Part shown: one piece after another, positions 16,818 through 23,756 of the stretch | Numbering within the stretch: the first letter of the stretch is position 1 | Layout: the number at the start of each line of letters is the position of its first letter | Assembly (NCBI RefSeq): GCF_024298925.1 | Contig: NZ_CP101283.1 | Span: 1,364,001 to 1,428,000, forward strand | Length of the DNA stretch: 64,000 nucleotides | Source: Phenylobacterium sp. LH3H17 | Lineage (GTDB): Bacteria; Pseudomonadota; Alphaproteobacteria; Caulobacterales; Caulobacteraceae | Direction of reading: 5' to 3' | Notes under the pieces: generated by a model | What the model saw: only the letters and a program-made list of their open reading frames with translations | Databases searched by the model: none | Told to the model about the DNA's origin: nothing | Program-made: the position numbers and the translations under genes

Positions 16818-17371
16818 TCTGCGACGACCATCCGCTGATGCGCGAGGCCCTGGCCGCGGCGATGCGCGACCGGTGGCCCGACGTCTCGCTCACCGTGTGC
16901 GGCGATTATCCCAGCGCCTGGGCGGAGGCCGAGTCGCAGCCGGACTTCTGCCTGGTCGATCTGTCCATGCCCGGCGCCGAACCGATCGTCGGTCTGGAGG
17001 GCGTGAGGGTCCGGGCTCCGGGCGCGGTCATCTTCGTCGTCACCGGGATCGAGGACCCGGCCGTGCTCGAAGCGGTTCGGGCCTGCGGCGTCGCGGGGAT
17101 CCACTCGAAGAACGCCGATCCGGAGCTGCTGATGGAGTCCATCCGCGCCGGGGCGCCCGGGCTGCAGGCGCTGGAGGCCAGGCGTCTCCCGCCGCGCCAG
17201 GGCCAGGTGCTGGCCCTGCTCGCCGAGGGCCTGACCAACAAGGAGATCGCGCTGCGCCTGGGTATCTCTCCGGCGACGGTGAAGATCCACATGGCCCGGC
17301 TGACCCGCTGGCTGGGCGCCGTCAATCGGACGGACGCCGTGGTTCGCGCCAAGACGGCGCGCATGATCTGA
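16805..17371 (+). CDS. LuxR/NarL-type response regulator
   Basis: A 188-residue two-domain regulator: receiver domain (residues 1-110) with acidic pocket CDDHP, phospho-acceptor in CLVDLSMPG, and Lys in GIHSKNADP; DNA-binding domain with PRQGQVLALLAEGLTNKEIALRLG and SPATVKIHMARL, the GerE/LuxR helix-turn-helix. Its start lies inside the kinase gene. It is the obvious partner of that kinase. A perfect 8-bp inverted repeat 18 bases downstream of its stop may be its own target, controlling the next small gene. Confidence 0.92.
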   Translation: MRGLICDDHPLMREALAAAMRDRWPDVSLTVCGDYPSAWAEAESQPDFCLVDLSMPGAEPIVGLEGVRVRAPGAVIFVVTGIEDPAVLEAVRACGVAGIHSKNADPELLMESIRAGAPGLQALEARRLPPRQGQVLALLAEGLTNKEIALRLGISPATVKIHMARLTRWLGAVNRTDAVVRAKTARMI

Positions 17372-17389
17372 GCGGCTTGCGGGCCGCGA

Positions 17390-17409
17390 CCTAGGTAGAA
17401 ATACCTAGG
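17390..17409. promoter_or_regulatory. 20-bp perfect inverted repeat, candidate LuxR-type operator
   Basis: CCTAGGTA, four bases GAAA, TACCTAGG: a perfect dyad of the size bound by LuxR/NarL-family dimers. It lies just after the response-regulator gene and about 70 bases before the ATG of the 34-residue membrane protein, where it could also sit at a promoter -35 region. A transcription terminator is less likely because no T-run follows directly (a TTTTTT occurs about 15 bases later). Confidence 0.55.
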
Positions 17410-17479
17410 GGACATTCCGGAATTTTTTGGCCCCCGGGCCGCGCGGCATGTTTGGAGCTCCAGCGTAAGGGAGCCTGAA

Positions 17480-17584
17480 ATGTCTGGGGAAGACCTCTAC
17501 TTGGCCATGGTGGTGGCCGCCTTCGGTTTGTTCGCGCTCGTCCTGTTCTCCGTCAGCATCTGGTCGCGGGGACCGCGCGCCTAG
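17480..17584 (+). CDS. 34-residue single-span membrane protein
   Basis: Frame MSGEDLYLAMVVAAFGLFAL.. ends SVSIWSRGPRA: an acidic N-terminus, one strong hydrophobic helix (about residues 7-27) and a basic end, the layout of a small inner-membrane protein. A TAAGGGAG ribosome site lies upstream. Its stop codon shares CTAG with the stop of the convergent haloperoxidase gene. It follows the kinase/regulator operon and the inverted repeat at 17390, so it may be a regulated small protein. No family recognised. Confidence 0.6.
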   Translation: MSGEDLYLAMVVAAFGLFALVLFSVSIWSRGPRA

Positions 17585-18924
17585 GCGCGACCTTCCCCGG
17601 CCTGACCCCAGGACGCACGGCGCGGGCGGCGGCGCAGGAAGGCGCCGGCCAGGCCGAAGCCTGTGATCATCATCGTCCAGGTCGCCGGCTCGGGGACGGC
17701 GGTGAAGGCGTCCACATTGGTGGCGTACTGGGCGATGGCGTAGCCCGCGGCCAGGCCCGCATCGTTGTCGAAGCCCCAGTGGATGCCGCCCCAGAGGCGG
17801 CTGTTGGCGGCGTCGGTGGCCGCGTCGTCATAGTTGCTCCAGCACCGGGTGGCGCCGCTGGCCGTGAGGCAGAACGGCGCGCCCGCGCCGAACGACGCCT
17901 TGAGGATGCCCGCCGCGGCGCCGGCCACGGCGCTGTGTCCCGACATGTAGGACGGGTGCGGCGGCGCGCCGATGAGCGAGGTCCAGGTCGGATCGGCTAT
18001 GGTGGCCCCATTGCCGTCGAGGCCGCCGTTCTGGATCCCGGTGATCGGGCGCCAGAAGTCGTAATAGTATTTCGCGTCCCAGACGGAGATCACGGCGTCG
18101 GCCACGCTGGTGCTGAGGAGCGCCATGATGGAGGCGTTCTCCAGGGACGAGAGGCCCTTGGCCTCGGCCGCGTCGATGGCGGCGCGGAGCCAGGTCCCGG
18201 TGCCCGCCGCCCCGGCCCAGAACTGAGCGCTGGCGGTCTGGTCGGCGGTGCGCGTGAGGCTGCCCGCGGCGCCGATGTCCTTCACCAGGTTGAAAGCCGC
18301 GGCGTACTCCGCGCTGTCCAGGGCGGGCGGAGCAGGGGGCCGGTACTGGTCGACGGAGGTCAGGTGCCAGGGGTCGACATAGGCCCATTGCGGCACGGCG
18401 GCTGGGCCTCCGGTCAGGGCGTAGTCGCCGGGCAGGCCGGTGGGCGTGTAGGGCACCACGGCCGAGGAGCCGTCGGTGGCGCGGTTGGCGATGGTGGCGA
18501 GCGCGATCGCGGCGCCGGTGGCCATGCCCGCGGTCTTGGCCGGGCCGTCGGGAATCAGGGCCAGGCTGGCGGCCAGGGCGGCGTCGAAGTCGGCGACCTT
18601 GGCGGGGCTCAGATAGGCCAGGACGTCGCGCGCGGCGACGGAGGCGGCCGCGCGGGTGTCACCGCCTGAGGTGGGGATATTGCCGAGGTAGCTGAAGTTC
18701 GGCTTGCCGACCGTGGCGTTGACGGCGTCGTGGAGGGCCACGTCGACCATTGCGTAGCCGCGCGAGGTGACCGTGGGCGAGCCGGCGAGACCGGTGATCA
18801 GAACCTCGTTCCAGAACAGGACGGGATCGCCGGTGACCGGCACCGTCGCAGAGGCGGGGCCGCCAAACCCAAGACCGGAACCGATGACCGCGACCGCAGC
18901 GGCCGCATGCAGAATGGACCTCAA
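17581..18924 (-). CDS. vanadium-dependent haloperoxidase-type phosphatase with PEP-CTERM tail
   Basis: A 447-residue exported protein: signal peptide (MRSILHAAAAVAVIGSGLGF..ASA), an all-helical body, and a tail VPEPATWTMMITGFGLAGAF-LRRRPRR. The vanadate/phosphate-binding residues of the vanadium haloperoxidase/PAP2 superfamily are all present with canonical spacing: Lys-x6-Arg in AKYYYDFWRP, PSYMSGHS, and Arg-x5-His in SRLWGGIHW. These place it with bacterial vanadium haloperoxidase homologues rather than short PAP2 lipid phosphatases. Halide specificity cannot be read from sequence; a phosphatase activity is possible. The PEP tail predicts attachment or sorting at the cell surface. Confidence 0.9.
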   Translation of the reverse strand: MRSILHAAAAVAVIGSGLGFGGPASATVPVTGDPVLFWNEVLITGLAGSPTVTSRGYAMVDVALHDAVNATVGKPNFSYLGNIPTSGGDTRAAASVAARDVLAYLSPAKVADFDAALAASLALIPDGPAKTAGMATGAAIALATIANRATDGSSAVVPYTPTGLPGDYALTGGPAAVPQWAYVDPWHLTSVDQYRPPAPPALDSAEYAAAFNLVKDIGAAGSLTRTADQTASAQFWAGAAGTGTWLRAAIDAAEAKGLSSLENASIMALLSTSVADAVISVWDAKYYYDFWRPITGIQNGGLDGNGATIADPTWTSLIGAPPHPSYMSGHSAVAGAAAGILKASFGAGAPFCLTASGATRCWSNYDDAATDAANSRLWGGIHWGFDNDAGLAAGYAIAQYATNVDAFTAVPEPATWTMMITGFGLAGAFLRRRPRRASWGQAGEGRA

Positions 18925-19037
18925 CTCAGCCTCCCTGGAAACGCTTGAACCGCCTGCGAGCCGTCGAGCCCGCCGCGTGCTCTCAAGCCTTGGGAGAACG
19001 CCGTTAGGTGAAGCGTGAAAACAGGGTCAACGAATCG

Positions 19038-20240
19038 TTAAATCGTCTGATCTGGCGTGGCGGAGCCCGCCGCGCTGGCTCTGGGGGCAAAGTCGGCGCG
19101 GAGGCGGGCCTCGACCGCGCGCGCGATCTGATCCTGGACGACCAGGACATCCTCGAGGCGACCATCATGCCTCTGGACCCAGATCTGGACGCCGTCGCGG
19201 GTGCGGATGAGGCCGACATTGACGCGGAGCTCGTCGCCGGCGGTGCGGACGCTTCCGTCCAGCAGATAGGCCACGCCGAGCTTGCGGCCGATGGTCTGGG
19301 CGTCGTCTTGGCGGGTCGCGTAGCGGTCGGTGGAGGGCGGGCCCACGACCCGGAAGTGAGGGTTGCGCGCCAGCCGCCCAAGGATCTCCTCCGACAGTCC
19401 CGTGGCGAAGTGGCCGTCGCCGTGGGTCGACAGATTGGCGAACGGCAGGACGGCGATGGAGACGGGCGCGTCGGCTCCCCGGTCTCGCAGGGTCGCGCCA
19501 GTGGCCGCCAGGGCGCCGACCGCCAGGCCCACCAGCAGCGCGCGCCGCGGCGGACGCCACCGCGCCTTCTGCTCAGGCCCGGCGGCGTCGTCCGGCAGCC
19601 GGACGGGCGGGGCGTCGCGAACGGAAAGGTCCGGCGTCAGGTCCTGCGGATCGAACTCATGCAGGCGCGCGAGGAGCGCGCGGGCCTGGCGATGGTCGCC
19701 TCGGGCGAAGCCGGCGGCCGCAGCCTCCGCCATCAAGGCCATAAGGGCCTCCCGCTGGCGCGCGCGCTCAATCCTCAGCCAGTCGTCGAAGTCGGGATCG
19801 ACGCCGTCGAGGCCTGCGAAGACCTGATCGTCGTGGTCGGGCAGGGCGGCCAAGAATCCGGCCAGATCACCGCTCCGCACGCGATCGTGCAGCTCATCGA
19901 TGTCGGTGACCAGGGCGGCAGGATTGAGCACCAGGTGGTCGCGCTCGACGCTCAGCAGCCCGCGCGCGCCATGGGTGAAGGCTTTCAGCTCGAAGATCGC
20001 CTGGCGCAGGCTGGCGCGGGCCTGTTCCTCGGCGCGGTCGCCCCAGAGCAGCCCCGTCAGGCGCTCGCGGCCGATCGACCGGCCCGGGTGCATCGCCATA
20101 TAGGCCAGCAGGGCGCGCGCCTTGCGACCGCTCGGCCGCACATCCTCGCCGCTCGCCACATCGCTGAGAGCGAAGGCGCCCCAGCATTGGAGCCGGGAGA
20201 GGGCGGCGGACCCCTCGGACCGTTCGGCGGCAACTGTCAT
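19038..20240 (-). CDS. SARP-type DNA-binding protein with membrane span and TolB/FlgO-like domain
   Basis: About 400 residues (ATG at 20240, or GTG at 20252). Residues 15-190 are a winged-helix plus bacterial transcriptional activation (BTAD) module: RKARALLAYMAMHPGRSIGRERLTGLLWG and ASLRQAIFELK. One membrane helix follows (RRALLVGLAVGALAATGATL, about 230-250). The C-terminal ISIAVLPFANLSTHGDGHFATGL and LLDGSVRTAGDELRVNV are typical of TolB N-terminal/FlgO-like periplasmic domains seen in CadC-like and adenylate-cyclase-associated proteins. It thus looks like a one-component, ToxR/CadC-style membrane activator. Target genes unknown. Confidence 0.8.
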   Translation of the reverse strand: MTVAAERSEGSAALSRLQCWGAFALSDVASGEDVRPSGRKARALLAYMAMHPGRSIGRERLTGLLWGDRAEEQARASLRQAIFELKAFTHGARGLLSVERDHLVLNPAALVTDIDELHDRVRSGDLAGFLAALPDHDDQVFAGLDGVDPDFDDWLRIERARQREALMALMAEAAAAGFARGDHRQARALLARLHEFDPQDLTPDLSVRDAPPVRLPDDAAGPEQKARWRPPRRALLVGLAVGALAATGATLRDRGADAPVSIAVLPFANLSTHGDGHFATGLSEEILGRLARNPHFRVVGPPSTDRYATRQDDAQTIGRKLGVAYLLDGSVRTAGDELRVNVGLIRTRDGVQIWVQRHDGRLEDVLVVQDQIARAVEARLRADFAPRASAAGSATPDQTI

Positions 20241-20252
20241 GATCGACGCCAC

Positions 20253-20611
20253 CCGCGTTTAGCTTGGCGTCACCAAAGTACAGGAAGATCGGCAATCGCA
20301 CCATTCTCGGTAGGGCGTCGTGCGGTGTTAAGAAAACATCTTAACATTAGAGCTTGTTCGACGATATCTGCTGAACCGTTGCAGTAATAAGTGCGTTCGA
20401 CTGCGGAAACATCATGGACGAGGCGTCGATTTTTCGGCGGGCGGCGCGATGGCGGGCCAGGGTTCTTGAGGAGTGCGCGGCAACGGACCGCCCGGACGGG
20501 GCTCCAGGCACGGTTAAGAGCTCGGCAAACAAGCTGACAGGGGCGTTCACCGGTCGTTCAAGGGCGGCACTCCAGCCTGGCCCGGATCAAGGGCGTAGAG
20601 GAGGAAGCGCC
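20253..20611. other. 359-base gap, probable regulatory region
   Basis: This gap lies between the divergent SARP-type gene and a tiny membrane-protein gene. Around 20320-20400 it is distinctly AT-richer (TTAAGAAAACATCTTAACAT), including the dyad TTAAGA-AAACA-TCTTAA at 20329-20345, a possible operator or promoter spacer. A frame opening at 20414 joins the small gene in phase, but its sequence is not convincing protein. Confidence 0.4.
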
Positions 20612-20725
20612 ATGACGACTGCAACGCCTCGGCGGCGACCGTCCGTCTGGGCCTTGGGCCTGCTGCTGGTGACCAGCGGGTTCACTCTGATGTCTCTTGC
20701 GCTGGTCGCCATGGGCGTGCCCTAG
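20612..20725 (+). CDS. 37-residue single-span membrane protein
   Basis: Frame MTTATPRRRPSVWALGLLLV.. ends SLALVAMGVP: a basic N-terminus and one hydrophobic helix, so an N-in small membrane protein. GAGGAAG lies 5 bases before the ATG, the best ribosome site in the area. An in-phase ATG at 20414 would give 103 residues but the extra part looks noncoding. It resembles in size and layout the protein at 17480. Function unknown. Confidence 0.5.
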   Translation: MTTATPRRRPSVWALGLLLVTSGFTLMSLALVAMGVP

Positions 20726-20877
20726 GCGGCGCAATGTCGCCGGCGCCGACGACGCCGGGTCCGCGAGCCCTGGGCGCCGCGCCACCGCTTTTTCCCCTGG
20801 ACTGACCCTAGGGCGGGGATGAACTTCTTTCCGTCGACGGACGGCGCGGGGACAGCGCCGCCGGCAGGAGAGGGACC

Positions 20878-22113
20878 ATGCGGGCGTTCGATCTGGTGAT
20901 CGTGGGCGGCGGGATCGGCGGGTCGGCCCTGGCGCTGACCATGGCGCGGGTCGGACGCTCGGTGCTGCTGCTGGAGCAGACCGAGGTCTATGAGGACAAG
21001 GTGCGCGGCGAGTGGATCGCGCCCTGGGGTGTGGACGAGGTCAAGCGCCTGGGGATCTACGACCTGCTGGTCGGGGCCGGCGGGCACCACATCACCCACC
21101 ACGTCACCTATGACGAGACGCGCGACCCCGTGGCGGCCGAGGCCGAGCCCCTGCCGCTGTCGATCTTCCGCGAGGGTGTGCCGGGACCGCTGTGCCTGGG
21201 CCATCCTCACCACTGCCAGACCCTGTTCGACGCGGCGGGCGCGGCGGGCGCGGAGACCCGGCGCGGGGTGCGGGTGATCGAGGTCACGACGGGGGAGGCG
21301 CCCCGGGTGGCGTTCGAGCAGGACGGGACGCGGGAGGATGTCTCAGCGCGGCTGATCGTCGGGGCCGACGGCCGGACCTCGCAGGTGCGCGAGGCGGCCG
21401 GGATCGTGCTGCACCAGGACAAGCCGCACCACTGGTTCGCCGGGCTGCTGATCGAGGGGGCGGACGGCTGGCGGCCGGAGATGCAGGCCATCGGCACGGA
21501 GGGCGAATTCGGCTTCCTGGCCTTCCCGCAGGGGGGCGGCAAGGTGCGGGTCTATGGCGGCTATCCGCTGGACCAGGCGCAGAGGTTCAAGGGTCCCGGT
21601 GGGCCGCGGCGCTTCCTGGACGCCTTCGCCATGACCTGCAGCCCGGAGAACCGGCATCTGGTCGCCGGACGGCCGGCGGGACCGCTCTATTCCTATTTCA
21701 ACGCCGACGCCTGGACCGACGCGCCCTATGCGGAGGGCGTGGTGCTGGTGGGCGACGCGGCGGGCTGGAACGACCCCATCCTCGGGCTGGGGCTGTCGAT
21801 CACCTATCGCGACGTGCGGATCGTCAGCGACATCCTCAAGGCCGGCGACGACTGGAGCCCGGCGGCCTTCGCCAGCTACGGCGAGGAGCGGGCCGAGCGG
21901 ATGCGGCGGCTGCGCTTCACCGCGAGCCTGCAGGCGACGATCGACATGGAGTTCGGCGAGACCGCGGCGGCGCGGCGGCTGAGCCTGTTCGAGCGGGCGG
22001 CCGCCGATCCCAGCCTGAAGCTGCATGCGGTGGCGGTGATGGCCGGGCCGGAGGCGGTTCCGGCCGAGATGTTCACGCCCGAGCACCGGGCGCGGGTCCT
22101 AGGGGAGGCGTGA
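20878..22113 (+). CDS. FAD-dependent monooxygenase-like oxidoreductase
   Basis: A 411-residue group-A flavoprotein. It has the N-terminal dinucleotide fold DLVIVGGGIGGSALALTMAR (GxGxxG), a mid-domain VGADGRTSQVREAAGI (the DG motif shared by flavin hydroxylases) and the FAD ribityl-binding GVVLVGDAAGWNDPILGLGLS (GD motif). The WNDP variant of the last motif resembles flavin-dependent halogenase/geranylgeranyl-reductase relatives. It opens a three-gene operon in which each pair overlaps by four bases. The substrate is unknown; hydroxylation of a lipophilic or aromatic compound is the family expectation. Confidence 0.85.
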   Translation: MRAFDLVIVGGGIGGSALALTMARVGRSVLLLEQTEVYEDKVRGEWIAPWGVDEVKRLGIYDLLVGAGGHHITHHVTYDETRDPVAAEAEPLPLSIFREGVPGPLCLGHPHHCQTLFDAAGAAGAETRRGVRVIEVTTGEAPRVAFEQDGTREDVSARLIVGADGRTSQVREAAGIVLHQDKPHHWFAGLLIEGADGWRPEMQAIGTEGEFGFLAFPQGGGKVRVYGGYPLDQAQRFKGPGGPRRFLDAFAMTCSPENRHLVAGRPAGPLYSYFNADAWTDAPYAEGVVLVGDAAGWNDPILGLGLSITYRDVRIVSDILKAGDDWSPAAFASYGEERAERMRRLRFTASLQATIDMEFGETAAARRLSLFERAAADPSLKLHAVAVMAGPEAVPAEMFTPEHRARVLGEA

Positions 22114-22460
22114 GCTTGGATATCGAACTGTTCAACGCCCGCTGGCTGGCGGCCTGGACCGCCAAGGACGTGCCGGGCCTGGTGGAGTTCTACGCCGCCG
22201 ACTGCGTCTACAAGGACCCGCAGACGGCCGACGGCCTGGTCGGGCGCGACGCCCTGGGCGGCTATCTGACCGGGCTGTTCGGGGCGACCCCGGCCATGAC
22301 CTACACGCCCGACGAGGTGTGGCCGATCCCCGGCGGCTTCTGCGGGCGCTGGTACTGCGACATCGAAGGCGGAGCGCGGCTGCGCGGCTTCGACCTGGTG
22401 ATCCTGAGGGACGGGCTGATCGCGCTCAACGAGGTCTATACGCACACGGTGAGCGCGTGA
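22110..22460 (+). CDS. SnoaL-like/NTF2-fold protein
   Basis: A 116-residue protein read from the GTG at 22110, whose GTGA overlaps the stop of the monooxygenase gene; GGGGAGG is its ribosome site. LFNARWLAAWTAKDVPGLVEFY, CVYKDPQTADGLVGRDALGGYL and the closing strand ALNEVYTHTV are typical of SnoaL/limonene-epoxide-hydrolase-like proteins. Such partners commonly cyclise, hydrolyse or isomerise a product of a neighbouring oxygenase; that role is inferred from the operon. Confidence 0.82.
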   Translation: MSLDIELFNARWLAAWTAKDVPGLVEFYAADCVYKDPQTADGLVGRDALGGYLTGLFGATPAMTYTPDEVWPIPGGFCGRWYCDIEGGARLRGFDLVILRDGLIALNEVYTHTVSA

Positions 22461-23536
22461 GCGTGCCCGACATCCGCCGGCCGGGCGAGATCGACGCGGC
22501 CTGGATGACCGCCATGCTGCAGCAGGCGGGGATCGACGCGGTGGTGCGGGGCCTGACCTCCAAGGGAGTCGGCACCGGGCAGATCGGCGACAGCGTGAGG
22601 TTCGTGCTGGACTATGAGCGCGGCGGCGAGGAGGCCCCGCGCTCAGTGGTGGGCAAGTTCCCGGCGGCCGACGACACCAGCCGGGCGACCGGGATCATGC
22701 TGGGCAACTACCTGCGCGAGGTGAACTTCTACCGGACCCTGGCGGCCAAGGCGCTGATCCACACGCCCAAGGCCTATATGGCGGAGACCAACGCCGACGG
22801 CGGCGAGTTCGTGCTGATCATGGAGGACTTGGCGCCGGCCGAGCAGGGCGACCAGCTGGCGGGCGTGACCCTGGACCAGGCGCGGCTGGTGATCGGCGAG
22901 GCGGCCAAGCTGCACGCCAGCCACTGGGGCGACGACGGGCTGGACGAGTTGCCCTGGGTCTCGGGCTCGAAGGCCGCGCCGCCCAGCGCGGCGACGCCGG
23001 AACTGGTCCAGGCCATGTGGCAGGGGTTCAAGGCGCGCTATGACGCGCGGCTCCAGCCGCACTGGGTGGAGGTGGGCGAGATGCTGGCGGGCAGCTTCGG
23101 GGCGGTGGGCGCGCTGCACGATGGGCCGCGCTGCCTGACCCACAACGACTTCCGACCAGACAACATGATGTTCGGTACGGCGGCCGGCGGCTATCTGGTG
23201 ACCACGCTGGACTGGCAGTCCTTCGCCTATGGGGCGGGTGCGACGGACGTGGCCTACTTCCTGGCCGGCGCCCTGCCGGCCGACGTGCGACGCGACCACG
23301 AGGACGAGCTGCTGCGGCTCTATCACGCCCGGCTGGCCGCGCTGGGGGTCCGGGACTACGCCTTCGCCGACCTGAAGCGGCACTATGGGAGCGGCGCCTT
23401 CCTGCTTTTCTTCACCGCCTTCTTCGCGGCCATGGTGGTGGAGCAGACCCCGCGCGGCGACGAGATGTTCATGCGCATGCTCGGCGGGGCGGCCGACCAC
23501 ATCCTCGACCACCGGGCGCTGGAGGGATTGGGGTGA
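22457..23536 (+). CDS. aminoglycoside-phosphotransferase/ecdysteroid-kinase-like protein
   Basis: A 359-residue kinase-fold protein from the GTG at 22457 (GTGA overlap with the preceding stop). It has the nucleotide-binding SVVGKFPAAD region, the hinge EFVLIMEDLAPAEQGDQ, the catalytic loop CLTHNDFRPDNMMF (Asp/Asn) and the metal-binding LDWQSFAYG (DxD-like, here D-W-Q). This is the APH/CHK (EcKL) family as found in soil bacteria next to steroid or terpenoid catabolic genes. Coupling to a flavin monooxygenase suggests phosphorylation of a hydroxylated lipophilic substrate, but this is inference. It ends just before a dispersed repeat and a terminator. Confidence 0.85.
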   Translation: MSVPDIRRPGEIDAAWMTAMLQQAGIDAVVRGLTSKGVGTGQIGDSVRFVLDYERGGEEAPRSVVGKFPAADDTSRATGIMLGNYLREVNFYRTLAAKALIHTPKAYMAETNADGGEFVLIMEDLAPAEQGDQLAGVTLDQARLVIGEAAKLHASHWGDDGLDELPWVSGSKAAPPSAATPELVQAMWQGFKARYDARLQPHWVEVGEMLAGSFGAVGALHDGPRCLTHNDFRPDNMMFGTAAGGYLVTTLDWQSFAYGAGATDVAYFLAGALPADVRRDHEDELLRLYHARLAALGVRDYAFADLKRHYGSGAFLLFFTAFFAAMVVEQTPRGDEMFMRMLGGAADHILDHRALEGLG

Positions 23537-23545
23537 GGCACCCTA

Positions 23546-23692
23546 GATGCTCCCCCTCTGGGGGAGCTGTCACCGTAGGTGACTGAGGGGGACTTTGACT
23601 CGCTTTCGTGGGCTTCAACCCCCTCCGTCTCGTCGCGAAGAGGCGACGAGCCACCTCCCCCAAATCGCGCTGCGCGCTGGGGGAGGATTGGA
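23546..23692. repeat. full-length dispersed GANTC-containing intergenic repeat
   Basis: About 147 bases, nearly the reverse complement of the copy at 40029-40175: TGCTCCCCCTCTGGGGGAGC, then GACTGAGGGGGACTTTGACT, CTTCAACCCCCTCCGTCTCG and a closing CGCTGCGCGCTGGGGGAGGA. It has inner hairpins and one GACTC (GANTC) site. It lies directly after the kinase-like gene. Confidence 0.75.
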
Positions 23693-23707
23693 GGTCCCAA
23701 ACAAGTT

Positions 23708-23745
23708 GGGCCGCGGCGGTGAGAGGTCCCGCCGCGGCCCGTTTG
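23708..23745. terminator. 12-bp perfect stem terminator between convergent genes
   Basis: GGGCCGCGGCGG and CCGCCGCGGCCC, separated by nine bases, form a perfect stem, followed by GTTTGT. It sits between the plus-strand kinase-like gene and the end of the minus-strand TonB receptor gene and probably ends both. Confidence 0.75.
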
Positions 23746-23756
23746 TCAGCTTCGGA

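Noticed and set aside
15428..17371. 647-codon frame joining kinase region and response regulator
   Set aside because: Only its C-terminal 188 codons (from 16805) are a real protein; the rest is out of frame with the kinase.
20414..20611. N-terminal extension of the 37-residue membrane protein
   Set aside because: Arg-rich, unstructured reading without ribosome site; the GAGGAAG site is correctly placed for the ATG at 20612.
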